Shown: positions 26,000 through 34,228 of the stretch, in pieces
Position numbering within the stretch: the stretch's first letter is position 1
Layout: every line of letters begins with the position of its first letter
Assembly (NCBI RefSeq): GCF_029989365.1
Contig: NZ_JAPRAQ010000017.1
Location: 1-64,000 of the forward strand
From: Bradyrhizobium sp. Arg816
Lineage (GTDB): Bacteria; Pseudomonadota; Alphaproteobacteria; Rhizobiales; Xanthobacteraceae
DNA: 64,000 nt
Direction of reading: 5' to 3'
The notes under the pieces: generated by a model
Database searches by the model: none
The model's input: the letters and a program-made list of their open reading frames with translations, nothing else
What the model was told of the DNA's origin: nothing
Program-made: the position numbers and the translations under genes

Positions 26000-26086
26000 G
26001 CCCGCTGCGCGGGCTCCTCAGGATGAGGATGGATTCGCGGCCACGTTGCGAGCAGACCTCATGGTTGAGGAGCCCGCGCAGCGGGC
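26000..26086. repeat. 21-bp perfect inverted repeat (intergenic element)
   Basis: GCCCGCTGCGCGGGCTCCTCA (26000-26020) recurs inverted at 26066-26086. Each arm is itself palindromic at CCCGCTGCGCGGG and is flanked by ATGAGG-like sequence. The text CATCCTTCGAGACGCC...CTCAGGATGAGG is one I recall from many Bradyrhizobium intergenic regions. It lies past the end of livF and may also stop transcription there. Confidence 0.6.
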
Positions 26087-26136
26087 GGCCGGACGATGCT
26101 CTGCATCGCCGGGCGAACCATCAGGCCGAGGTCAAG

Positions 26137-26877
26137 CTACGCGGCCTCGGAGCCGCCAAGATAGGCATCGCGGATGCGGGGGTCGTCCCTCAGCGCCCGC
26201 GCCGGGCCTGAGAGCACGATCTTGCCGGTCTGAAGCACATAGGCCTCGTGCGCGATCTCGAGCGCGAGGCTGGCGTTCTGCTCGACCATGAAGACCGACA
26301 CGCCTTCCTGATTGATGGTGCGGATCAACTCCAGCACGCGGTCGACATAGAGCGGCGACAGGCCCATGGTCGGCTCGTCCATCACGATCATCCTGGGACG
26401 GCTCATCAGCGCGCGCGCCATCGCGACCATTTGCTGCTCGCCGCCGGAGAGTGAACCGGCACGCTGCGACAGCCGCTGGCCGAGTTTCGGGAACAGCGTC
26501 AGCATCTTGTCGAGATCCTGCGCCACCGCATCGCGGTCGTTGCGCACGAAGGCCCCCATCAGGATGTTTTCGCGCACGCTCATGTCCGCGAACAACCGCC
26601 GCGCCTCCGGCACGGAGGCGATACCACGGCGGACGATCTGCGGCGTGGTGAGCCCGAGCAGCGAGGCGCCGTCGAAGGTCACGTCACCCGAGCGCGGTTT
26701 CACCAGGCCCAAAATGATCTTCATCGTGGTCGACTTGCCGCTGGCATTGCCGCCGAGCAGGCAGACGATATGGCCGCGACCGACCGTGATCGACAGGTCG
26801 AAATGCACCTGCGCCTGGCCGTAGAAGGTGTTGACGTTCGAGAGCGCGAGCAGCGGCTCGGATGCGCCAGTCGTCAT
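26137..26877 (-). CDS. livF: branched-chain amino acid-type ABC ATPase, LivF
   Basis: ATP-binding subunit of a Liv-type importer, 246 aa. Walker A reads LGGNASGKST (residues 41-50) instead of the usual GxNGAGKST, with the key GKST kept. The signature is SGGEQQMVAMARAL and Walker B MIVMDEPTMGLSP. The ATG at 26877 overlaps the livG stop by 4 bp. It is the last gene of the operon that begins with the luciferase-like gene or the binding protein. Confidence 0.93.
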   Translation of the reverse strand: MTTGASEPLLALSNVNTFYGQAQVHFDLSITVGRGHIVCLLGGNASGKSTTMKIILGLVKPRSGDVTFDGASLLGLTTPQIVRRGIASVPEARRLFADMSVRENILMGAFVRNDRDAVAQDLDKMLTLFPKLGQRLSQRAGSLSGGEQQMVAMARALMSRPRMIVMDEPTMGLSPLYVDRVLELIRTINQEGVSVFMVEQNASLALEIAHEAYVLQTGKIVLSGPARALRDDPRIRDAYLGGSEAA

Positions 26878-27725
26878 ACCACGCTCTCCCGCTCCGGCGT
26901 CTCCGACAGGCCGTGGCCGAGATAGGCCTCGATCACCTTGGGATCGCCACGCACGACTTCGCCCGGCCCTTCCGCAATCTTCTTGCCCTCGTCCATGACG
27001 ATGACGCGGTCGGAGAGGCGCATCACCATCTCCAGCTTGTGCTCGATCAGGAGGATGGTCAGCCCCTCGGCCTTCAGCTCGGCGACGAGGCCCTGCATCT
27101 CCGCGGTCTCGGTCGGGTTCATGCCGGCGGTCGGCTCGTCGAGCAGCAGCAGGCGCGGCTTCAGCGCAAGCGCGCGCGCGATTTCGACGCGGCGACGGTT
27201 GGCGTAAGACAAGCTATAGGCGGGCTGGTCGATCCGTGGCAGCAGCCGTTCGCCAAAGCGCGCGAGAATGGCCTTCACCTCCTCGCGCAGCCTTTCCTCT
27301 TCGGCCCTGACGCTGGCCGGACGCAACAGCGCCAACCCCAATTCCAGCAGCGGGCCGATCACCGGCACCGCGGGCTTCACCGCGCGCAGCCGCGTGTGCG
27401 CGCCGATCAGGACGTTGTCCATGACGCTGAGATTGCCGAAGACACGGCCGAGCTGGAACGTGCGCGCGATGCCTCCGGCCGCGAGCCGTTCGGGTGAGAG
27501 ACCCGTGATGTCCTGACCTTCAAAGCTGACCTTGCCGGCATCGGGCCGATCGAGCCCGGTCACGAGATTGAACAGCGTCGTCTTGCCGGCCCCGTTCGGG
27601 CCGATGATGCTGATGAGCTCGCCTTTGGTGAGATCGAGATCGATGGCGTCGACGGCGGTGAGGCCGCCGAAGCGGCGCGTCAGCCCGCGCAGGGACAGCA
27701 TGGGCGTGTGCTGCTCCGCCATCAT
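26874..27725 (-). CDS. livG: branched-chain amino acid-type ABC ATPase, LivG
   Basis: Second ATP-binding subunit, 283 aa. Walker A is IGPNGAGKTT (41-50), the signature region LSYANRRRVEIARAL replaces the usual LSGGQ with a LivG-typical variant, and Walker B is LLLLDEPTAGMNP. The C-terminal extension VIEAYLGHG is characteristic of LivG. Its start ATGATGA overlaps the fused permease stop. Confidence 0.95.
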   Translation of the reverse strand: MMAEQHTPMLSLRGLTRRFGGLTAVDAIDLDLTKGELISIIGPNGAGKTTLFNLVTGLDRPDAGKVSFEGQDITGLSPERLAAGGIARTFQLGRVFGNLSVMDNVLIGAHTRLRAVKPAVPVIGPLLELGLALLRPASVRAEEERLREEVKAILARFGERLLPRIDQPAYSLSYANRRRVEIARALALKPRLLLLDEPTAGMNPTETAEMQGLVAELKAEGLTILLIEHKLEMVMRLSDRVIVMDEGKKIAEGPGEVVRGDPKVIEAYLGHGLSETPERESVV

Positions 27726-29545
27726 ATCGTCCCCAACAGGCCCTGCGGCCTGAACCGCACGAGCAGCAGCAGCACGATGCCGTAGATCAGGATGCGATAC
27801 TCCGCCGCGATCCGGAACACCTCCGGCAGGCCGACCAGCGCGACCGCTCCGACGATGGCGCCGACGACGTTGCCGAGGCCGCCGAGGATGACGACGGTCA
27901 GCGCCAGGATGGATTGCTGCGTGTTGAAGGTCTCGTGGTTGATGTAGGAATAGAGATGCGCGGCGATGCCGCCGCTGACGCCGGCTGCAAACCCGCCGAA
28001 GATGAAGGCGAGCGACTTGTAGCGGTTCAGGCCGAGACCATAGGCGCGCGCGGCGATGTCGTCGTCTCTGATAGCGCGGAAGCTGCGGCCGAGATGCGAG
28101 CCGAGCAAGCGTCCCTGGAGCAGCGCCAGCACGACCAGCACGACGAAGCTGAACCAGTAGATAGAGGTTGGGCTGACCAGATCGTAGCCGAACAGTGACA
28201 GCGGCGGGATGCCGGAGATGCCGATCGGGCCGCGCGTGACGCTCTCCCAGTTCAAGATCACTAGCGACACGATCTCGCCGATGGCGAGCGTGGCGATCGA
28301 GACGTAGTGCCCGCGCAGACGGAAGGACGGCGAGATCAACAGCGTACCAAGCGCGGCACTCATCAGCCCACCGGCGATGATGGCAAGACCGACGGGAACG
28401 GACAAAGTCAGCGACAGCAGCGCGGAGGTGTAGGCGCCGATCGCGAGCAGCGCGGCATGTCCGAGCGAGACCTGCCCCACCGTGCCCGCAACCAGCGTCA
28501 GGCTGAGCGCGAGCATGCCGAGCAGCCAGGCGTTGATCAGGGTCTGGAGCACGTAGAAGGACACCGGGAAGAACGGCAGGATCGCGAACACGCCGGCGGT
28601 GACCAGCAGCGCCCAGCGCGGAATCCGCACCGGGCGGCTCGGCGCGATGAAAGTGCCGGTGAGCGGCTCGGGTGGCGCCTGCCGCGCGCTGGCGAACAGG
28701 CCGTTCGGGCGCAGCACGAGCACGATGACCAGCAGCAGGAACGCGAACAGATTGCGGTAGCTAGTCCCGAACACGGCAACGCCGTAGCTCTCGACCAGCC
28801 CAAGCAACAAGCTGCCGATCACGGCGCCCGGCACGTTGCCGGCGCCCCCGACCACTTCCGCGACGACGCCCTTCAGCGTCGCCTGCAGGCTCATCGCGGT
28901 GTCGATCTGGTTGTAGTACATGCCGACCAGCAGGCCGGAGACGCCGCCGAGCGCAGCCGCGATGCCGAACACGGCCTGATTGACGTGGTTGACGTCGACG
29001 CCCATCTGCATCGCGGCGTCGCGGTCCTGCGCGGTGGCGCGCACCGCCCAGCCGAGCTTGCTGTAGCGCAGGAACACGAACAGCAGCAGCGCGCTGGTGA
29101 GGCCGACGCCGGCGATCAAGAGATCAAGAGGTCCGATCGTGCCGCCACCGACCTGGAAGCGGACATCCGGCAGCTGGCTCGGCAGCGCACGCGGGTTCGG
29201 CGAGAAGGTCAGCATCACCAGCTGATCGAGCACGAAGCTGATGCCGATGGTCGCGAGCAGCGGCGCGATGCGTACCGAATTCTGGAGCGGACGCAGGCCA
29301 AACCGTTCGATGATCAGTCCGACGATCGCGGCCGCCACCGCCACCACGATGATGGTGAGCGGCAGCGGCGTATGCAGCTGCACCACCGCGACCCAGCCGA
29401 TATAGGCGCCGACGAGATAGATCGAGCCCTGGGCAAAGTTGATCAGCCGGCTGACGCCGAAGATCAGCGCAAGCCCGACCGCAACGAGGGCGTAGACATT
29501 GCCGACGATCAGCCCGTTGATCGTGTAGTCGAGCCAGGAAGACAC
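27722..29545 (-). CDS. fused LivH-LivM ABC permease
   Basis: Membrane channel of the Liv-type importer, 607 aa, twice the usual size because LivH and LivM are joined in one chain. Residues 1-290 are LivH-like (INGLIVGNVYALVAVGLALIFGVSRLINFAQGS at the start, EVVGGAGNVPGAVIGSLLLGLVESYG later). Residues about 310-607 are LivM-like (LVAGTVGQVSLGHAALLAIGAYTSALL, FGGFAAGVSGGIAAHLYSYI). The joint lies at about residues 288-310 (QAPPEPLTGTFIAPSRPVR). Both halves look intact, so this is a gene fusion rather than a sequencing artefact. Confidence 0.93.
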   Translation of the reverse strand: MSSWLDYTINGLIVGNVYALVAVGLALIFGVSRLINFAQGSIYLVGAYIGWVAVVQLHTPLPLTIIVVAVAAAIVGLIIERFGLRPLQNSVRIAPLLATIGISFVLDQLVMLTFSPNPRALPSQLPDVRFQVGGGTIGPLDLLIAGVGLTSALLLFVFLRYSKLGWAVRATAQDRDAAMQMGVDVNHVNQAVFGIAAALGGVSGLLVGMYYNQIDTAMSLQATLKGVVAEVVGGAGNVPGAVIGSLLLGLVESYGVAVFGTSYRNLFAFLLLVIVLVLRPNGLFASARQAPPEPLTGTFIAPSRPVRIPRWALLVTAGVFAILPFFPVSFYVLQTLINAWLLGMLALSLTLVAGTVGQVSLGHAALLAIGAYTSALLSLTLSVPVGLAIIAGGLMSAALGTLLISPSFRLRGHYVSIATLAIGEIVSLVILNWESVTRGPIGISGIPPLSLFGYDLVSPTSIYWFSFVVLVVLALLQGRLLGSHLGRSFRAIRDDDIAARAYGLGLNRYKSLAFIFGGFAAGVSGGIAAHLYSYINHETFNTQQSILALTVVILGGLGNVVGAIVGAVALVGLPEVFRIAAEYRILIYGIVLLLLVRFRPQGLLGTI

Positions 29546-29601
29546 GCAGTTGTCCCCGCGTAGAGAGGAAAGCGGCCGGAGCGCCCGCTCCGGCCATCAG
29601 G

Positions 29602-30759
29602 TCACGTCGGCTTGCCGTCCCAGAGCGCGAACTGCCCCTTGCGTACGACGAGCTCGGCGTTCATGGCGCCCCTGACGCGGCGGGTCGCGACGTCGAACGT
29701 CGCCTGCCCGAAGATCACGCTCGGGACGTCCTTGACCTTGGTGAAGGCATCGCGGATCGCCTTGCGGTCGGTGCCGCCGATCCTCACCACGGCAGCCGCC
29801 ATGTTCATCGCGTCATAGGCGTAAGCGTTGAACGCGTCGGGCTCGAGCCCGTTGTACTTCTTCTTGAAGCCGGCGATGAACTTCTGCACCTCGGGTCGCG
29901 GGTCTTCCGGGAAGTAGCGCGTGCCGACATGGACCTCCTCGACCGCCTCACCGCCGAGCTCCAGGAACTTCGGCGAGTAGACCGAGCTTGCCGCACAGAT
30001 CACCTGCTTCAGCCCGACCTGGCGCGCCTGACGCGCGATCAGCGCGCCGTCGGAGTAGTAGGAGATCAGGATCAGGCCGTCCGGATTGGCGTCACGCACG
30101 CGCACCAGCGTGGAGCGGAAGTCGCGCTCCTCCGCGATATAGCCCTCGGTGACCGCGATTTCCGCGCCATACTCCTTGGCGGCGTTGACGAAGTAATCGC
30201 GGCTGGTGCGGCCCCAATCCGTATTGAGGTGCAGCACCGCGAGCTTCTTGAGGCCGAGGCGCTTCACGGCATAGGACGCCAGCAGCGGCTGCTCGTCGGC
30301 CTGGCTGACCGAGGTGCTCCACATGAAGTCGCCGCCCTTGGTGAAGTCAGGGTGCGAATTGGTGAAACCGAACTGCACCAGGCCCGCGCGCTGATAGATC
30401 GGCGAGGCCGCCATCGACGCCGGGCTGGAGAAGTCGCCGAGCTCCAGGACGATGCGGGGATCGGAGACGAACTTCTGCGCGATCGCCACCGACTGGCGCG
30501 GATCGCTCTGGCTGTCCTCGAAATTGTAGGTGAGCTTGCGGCCGTTGATGCCGCCGGCCGCCTGGATCTCGTCCAGCGCGAGGTCAAAGCCCTGCTTCCA
30601 TTGCGTGCCATATTGCGCGTTCGGCCCGGTCAGGGGACCGCTGACGCCGAGCAGGATCGGCTCGGACGATTGCGCGAAGGCGCCGCGCGAACCGGCCGCT
30701 CCCGCCATCATGGCAGCAAGCGAGCCCTTGACCAGGGTACGACGATCGATGTTGCTCAT
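29602..30759 (-). CDS. Liv-type ABC substrate-binding protein
   Basis: Periplasmic binding protein of the branched-chain amino acid/amide type (Peripla_BP_6), about 385 aa. The ATG at 30759 gives a Tat-like signal DRRTLVKGSLAAMMAG and cleavage near GAFA; the longer open frame to 30831 lacks such a start. Core motifs ILLGVSGPLTGPNAQYG and the ligand-fold strand AAGGINGRKLTYNFEDSQSDP are present. Ligand unknown; the neighbours suggest an organic acid or amide that is then oxidised rather than an amino acid. Confidence 0.92.
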   Translation of the reverse strand: MSNIDRRTLVKGSLAAMMAGAAGSRGAFAQSSEPILLGVSGPLTGPNAQYGTQWKQGFDLALDEIQAAGGINGRKLTYNFEDSQSDPRQSVAIAQKFVSDPRIVLELGDFSSPASMAASPIYQRAGLVQFGFTNSHPDFTKGGDFMWSTSVSQADEQPLLASYAVKRLGLKKLAVLHLNTDWGRTSRDYFVNAAKEYGAEIAVTEGYIAEERDFRSTLVRVRDANPDGLILISYYSDGALIARQARQVGLKQVICAASSVYSPKFLELGGEAVEEVHVGTRYFPEDPRPEVQKFIAGFKKKYNGLEPDAFNAYAYDAMNMAAAVVRIGGTDRKAIRDAFTKVKDVPSVIFGQATFDVATRRVRGAMNAELVVRKGQFALWDGKPT

Positions 30760-30814
30760 GCACGGCTCCATCCAGTGTTGAAACAAGCAGCAATTCTTGT
30801 GCCGGTGAGATTGC

Positions 30815-31399
30815 CTATTTCGAGGGCTCACCGAGCGACAGCATCAGCCGGTTCGCCCAGTTGAAGAACGAGGCGCCGTTGATGACGTCGACGATCTCCG
30901 CATCGTCCAGGCCGGCGCGGCGCAGCTCCGCGATATTCTCAGGGCTGAACGCGATCGGCGTTGCCGCCAGCGCCACCGAGGCCTTGACCACCGCGTTCCA
31001 GCGCTCGCCGAGATCGGCCTTGATGCCCTCGTCGAGCAGACGCTGCACGTCGTCACGGCGTTTGGAATAGGTACTGGCGAAACGCGCATGCACGGACGCG
31101 CAATAGATGCAGCCGTTGTAGCGCGAGGTCGCGGCCGCCGCGAGCTCACGCTCGGCGCGCGGCAGGCCATCGGCGACGTTGTAGAAGATATCCTTGTCGG
31201 TCTTGGTGCGGGCTTCCAGCACCTCGGGATCACGCACGAGAAGGCGGAAGTATTCGGACTTGGCACGGGCGCGATCGACCAGGCCCGCGAAATGCCGCTC
31301 GGTCAATTCGGCCTCGGGCAGCGGGTCGATCCACGACACCCAGCCGAGTTCGTCCTGGGTGAAGACGACGGGCGGATTGACATTGTTTGCAGCGCTCAT
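30815..31399 (-). CDS. alkylhydroperoxidase/AhpD-domain protein (Avi_7169-like)
   Basis: Protein of 194 aa with an AhpD-type domain containing CIYCASVHARFAS (C-x2-C-x3-H, about residues 97-109), the redox-active motif of the carboxymuconolactone decarboxylase/AhpD fold. The sequence and the neighbours match, from memory, a set of three proteins (AhpD-domain, CMD-domain and luciferase-like monooxygenase) that occur together with ABC transporters. Role probably in peroxide or peroxidic-intermediate handling. Confidence 0.8.
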   Translation of the reverse strand: MSAANNVNPPVVFTQDELGWVSWIDPLPEAELTERHFAGLVDRARAKSEYFRLLVRDPEVLEARTKTDKDIFYNVADGLPRAERELAAAATSRYNGCIYCASVHARFASTYSKRRDDVQRLLDEGIKADLGERWNAVVKASVALAATPIAFSPENIAELRRAGLDDAEIVDVINGASFFNWANRLMLSLGEPSK

Positions 31400-31411
31400 G
31401 ATGCAGTCTCC

Positions 31412-32038
31412 TTACGCGCCGGCCGCAGCGCTTGCGGTGCCTAGCGAAGCGCCGAGCACGCGCAGGCCCGTGACGACGCGCACCTGGAACGACAGGAACG
31501 CGACGAGCTGAGAGAAAGTGACGATGCCGGTGTCGGACCAGCCGGCGGCCAGCAGCGCCTTCATGTCGGCGGACGCTGCATCGCGCGGGCGGAACACCAG
31601 CAGATGCGCATGCTCCAGCGCGACGGCGAGCCTGGCGCCAAGGACGGACTTGCCCTCCGCACTCACGCGATAGATCAGGCCGGCCGTGTTCTCGACTGAC
31701 AGCGGTCCGGCCGGATACGCTCCGTACGGGCCTGACGTCTCGCCGCGCCCGATTTCGACCTCGATCGCCTCGGCCAGGCGCGCACCATCGGCGGTCGCCG
31801 TGAGCTTCGCCCGGTAGAAGGCGGCCATGGTGGGCTCGCGGTGAAGGCCGATCACGAAGAGCGCGACTGCGGCACGCTCCACATGCGAAAAATCGCCGCC
31901 GTCGATCGGCTCGAACAGCGAGAGATAGCTCTTCTGCGCATTCTCGCGCGCCTGCAGGCGGCGTGCGCGAATGCCATCCAGAGCCGTACCCGGTTCAATC
32001 CCGGCAAGCGTGTCGATGATATCTTTCGTAGCCATCAT
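31412..32038 (-). CDS. CMD-domain protein (Avi_7170-like)
   Basis: Protein of 208 aa with a carboxymuconolactone-decarboxylase-like fold but without the C-x2-C motif of its neighbour. It contains RAAVALFVIGLHREP (about 55-70) and an FSQLVAFLSFQVRVVTGLRVLG C-terminal segment typical of this group. It lies between the luciferase-like gene and the AhpD-domain gene, 12 bp from the latter. Two start codons (32038, 32035) are equally possible. Confidence 0.78.
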   Translation of the reverse strand: MMATKDIIDTLAGIEPGTALDGIRARRLQARENAQKSYLSLFEPIDGGDFSHVERAAVALFVIGLHREPTMAAFYRAKLTATADGARLAEAIEVEIGRGETSGPYGAYPAGPLSVENTAGLIYRVSAEGKSVLGARLAVALEHAHLLVFRPRDAASADMKALLAAGWSDTGIVTFSQLVAFLSFQVRVVTGLRVLGASLGTASAAAGA

Positions 32039-32072
32039 TCAGCCTCGTGCAACGCGATCATGTTCACTCCGA

Positions 32073-33107
32073 TCAGCCCGCCAGAGCCACGTCAGCCGCC
32101 GTCCGGGTCCAGCCCAGCGCCGGCGCAACCTTCTCCGCGACAAGCTCGATCGAGCGCAGGATATGAGGATGCGGCGCGTCCACTGAATGCGCCTGGAAGA
32201 CGAGGTCGGTCACCCGCTCCAGCGTGGCGTCGGCGCGGAGCGAGGCGATGACGTCGTCGGCCGCGCCGACATGGGTGTCGAATGCGGTGATCATCTCCTC
32301 CAGCGTCTCGCCCGGCCTGGCGTGACCGCCCTTGAGGAACTGCGGCAGCGCGCGCCGCAGCCCGATATCGGCGAGGCGCATCGCTTCAGTCCGGTCGTCG
32401 GCGACGAAGACGCTGCGCGAGGCCATGATGCGGGGCTCGCATCCCGGCGGCAGCGCTTCGAGATAGGCATCGATGACCGGATTCTGGATCTCGGCGAGCG
32501 TGGCCTTCGGCGCCTCCTTGGTCCGGGGCTGGGTGCGCGACAGCAGCAAGCCATCGCTGGCCTTGCCCGCGCGCGCACCACCGGCGACCGAGAAAGTCGC
32601 CTGCCAGATCCGCTTGTCCAATTGGGGCCGCTGCGGATAGAGCGTATCGCCGCCAGTGAGCGGCTTGCCGACCAGGGCGGTGCGGACCACGTCCAGATTG
32701 CGGGCAAAGATCTCGTTGCGCTGGGCACTGTCGAGACCGAAGGCGGCAAAGGCCGACGGATTGCCGCCGGTGCCGACGCCGAGCTCGAAGCGGCCGTCGC
32801 AGAGCAGATCGAGCACCGCGGCATCTTCCGCCACCCGCACCGCGTTCTCCAGCGGCAGCGTGACGATGCCGGTGCCGAGACGGATGCGCGAGGTTTGCGC
32901 CGCGACGTAGCCGAGGAAAGTGAAGGGCGACGGCAGGCCGCCCTCGCGCTCGTGAAAATGATGCTGCGCGATCCACGCGGAATCGAGGCCCGCTTTCTCT
33001 GCGCGCACGATCTGCTCGGCGGCGAAGCGGTAGCGCTCCGCGGGCGGGGCTTCATCGAGGAGCCGCGTGAAGAACCCCAGTCGTTTCAGGTTTGCAAAGC
33101 GTTTCAT
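32073..33107 (-). CDS. luciferase-like FMN-dependent monooxygenase
   Basis: Flavin-dependent oxidoreductase of 344 aa with the luciferase-like TIM barrel: FTRLLDEAPPAERYRFAAEQIVRAEKAGLDSAWIAQHHFHE at the N-terminus, TSRIRLGTGIVTLPLENAVRVAEDAAVLDLL (about 68-98) and the GVGTGGNPSAF loop for FMN. Members of this group with AhpD/CMD partners are known; the substrate is not. It starts the operon of AhpD/CMD proteins and Liv-type transporter. A MetQ-like protein follows upstream after a 124-bp gap. Confidence 0.85.
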   Translation of the reverse strand: MKRFANLKRLGFFTRLLDEAPPAERYRFAAEQIVRAEKAGLDSAWIAQHHFHEREGGLPSPFTFLGYVAAQTSRIRLGTGIVTLPLENAVRVAEDAAVLDLLCDGRFELGVGTGGNPSAFAAFGLDSAQRNEIFARNLDVVRTALVGKPLTGGDTLYPQRPQLDKRIWQATFSVAGGARAGKASDGLLLSRTQPRTKEAPKATLAEIQNPVIDAYLEALPPGCEPRIMASRSVFVADDRTEAMRLADIGLRRALPQFLKGGHARPGETLEEMITAFDTHVGAADDVIASLRADATLERVTDLVFQAHSVDAPHPHILRSIELVAEKVAPALGWTRTAADVALAG

Positions 33108-33231
33108 ACGACCCCTGTCGGGCGAGGATGGGCCCCGATGATGTCGGTTGCCGCAGCTCCAGACAAGCGGGCATTCCGCAAGGCTGCCCGCCGGATCGCC
33201 CCCTGCGCTGGACCTTGGCTAGGCAGATTGC

Positions 33232-34014
33232 CTACCAGCTCGGCAGCACCGCGCCCTTGAACTTGGTCAGGACGAACTCCTTCACCTCGGGCGTGTGGTA
33301 GCTGTCCACGAGGATCTTGACCCAGGGCTTGTCCTTGTCGACGGTGCGTACCGCGATCAGGTTGACGTAGGGGCCCTTCGGGTCCTCGCGCAGGATCGGA
33401 TCCTTGACGGGATCGAGGCCCGCCTGGGTTGCATAATTGGTGTTGATCGCGGCGGCATCGACATCGTCGAGCGCGCGCGGCGCCTGCGCCGCATCGACCT
33501 CAATGAATTTCAGCTTCTTGGGATTCTCGGTGACGTCGAGCACCGTCGGCTTGAAGCCCGTGCCGTCCTTCAGCTTGATCACGCCCTTGTCGCGCAGCAG
33601 CAGCAGCACGCGGCCGCCATTGGTCGGATCGTTCGGGATCGAGACCTTGCCGCCCTCGGGGATATCGGCGAAGGCCTTGTGCTTCTTCGAATAGACGCCG
33701 ATCGGGAAGTTCACGGTCAGCCCGACGGATTCGATCTTGTAGCCGCGGTCGGCCTTCTGGTTGTCGAGATAGGGCTGGTTCTGGAACGAATTGGCCTGGA
33801 TCTCACCAGCATCGAGCGCGGCATTCGGCACGACGTAGTCGGAGAACTCGATCAGCTGGATGTCGAGACCCTGCTTGGCGGCGATCGGCTTCACCGCCTC
33901 GAAGATCTGCGCATGCGGGCCCGGCGTCACACCGATCTTGATGGTCTCGGCGGAGCTTGCTGCCGACCAGACGGCGAGCACGGTCGAGAGGATCAGGGGG
34001 AGGCGAAACGACAT
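33232..34014 (-). CDS. MetQ/NlpA-family periplasmic binding protein
   Basis: Substrate-binding protein of 260 aa. After a signal peptide ending SSA (about 1-22) comes the NlpA-type core IKIGVTPGPHAQIFEAVKPIA. No lipobox cysteine is seen, so it is probably soluble rather than a lipoprotein. No metN or metI permease is adjacent, so it may serve the transporter genes downstream or elsewhere; a sulfur-compound or methionine ligand is only a family guess. A short TAGGCA/TGCCTA hairpin covers its stop codon. Confidence 0.88.
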   Translation of the reverse strand: MSFRLPLILSTVLAVWSAASSAETIKIGVTPGPHAQIFEAVKPIAAKQGLDIQLIEFSDYVVPNAALDAGEIQANSFQNQPYLDNQKADRGYKIESVGLTVNFPIGVYSKKHKAFADIPEGGKVSIPNDPTNGGRVLLLLRDKGVIKLKDGTGFKPTVLDVTENPKKLKFIEVDAAQAPRALDDVDAAAINTNYATQAGLDPVKDPILREDPKGPYVNLIAVRTVDKDKPWVKILVDSYHTPEVKEFVLTKFKGAVLPSW

Positions 34015-34228
34015 CTTGGTCTCCGTGGATCTGCGGCAATGATGGAACCGTATTCGCTTCTCCGCGGGGCGAAATCAATGAAATGGAAATCCATATTTGT
34101 CGGCTGACGCGGACAACGCTTCTCCATTCGCCCTCATGTGGGGAACGATTGCGCCCGCGCAAGCGTGACGCGCATCACCGCGCAGCGGCGCCCGGAGAGC
34201 GAAATTGCCGGCATCCGGTGATGCCTGC

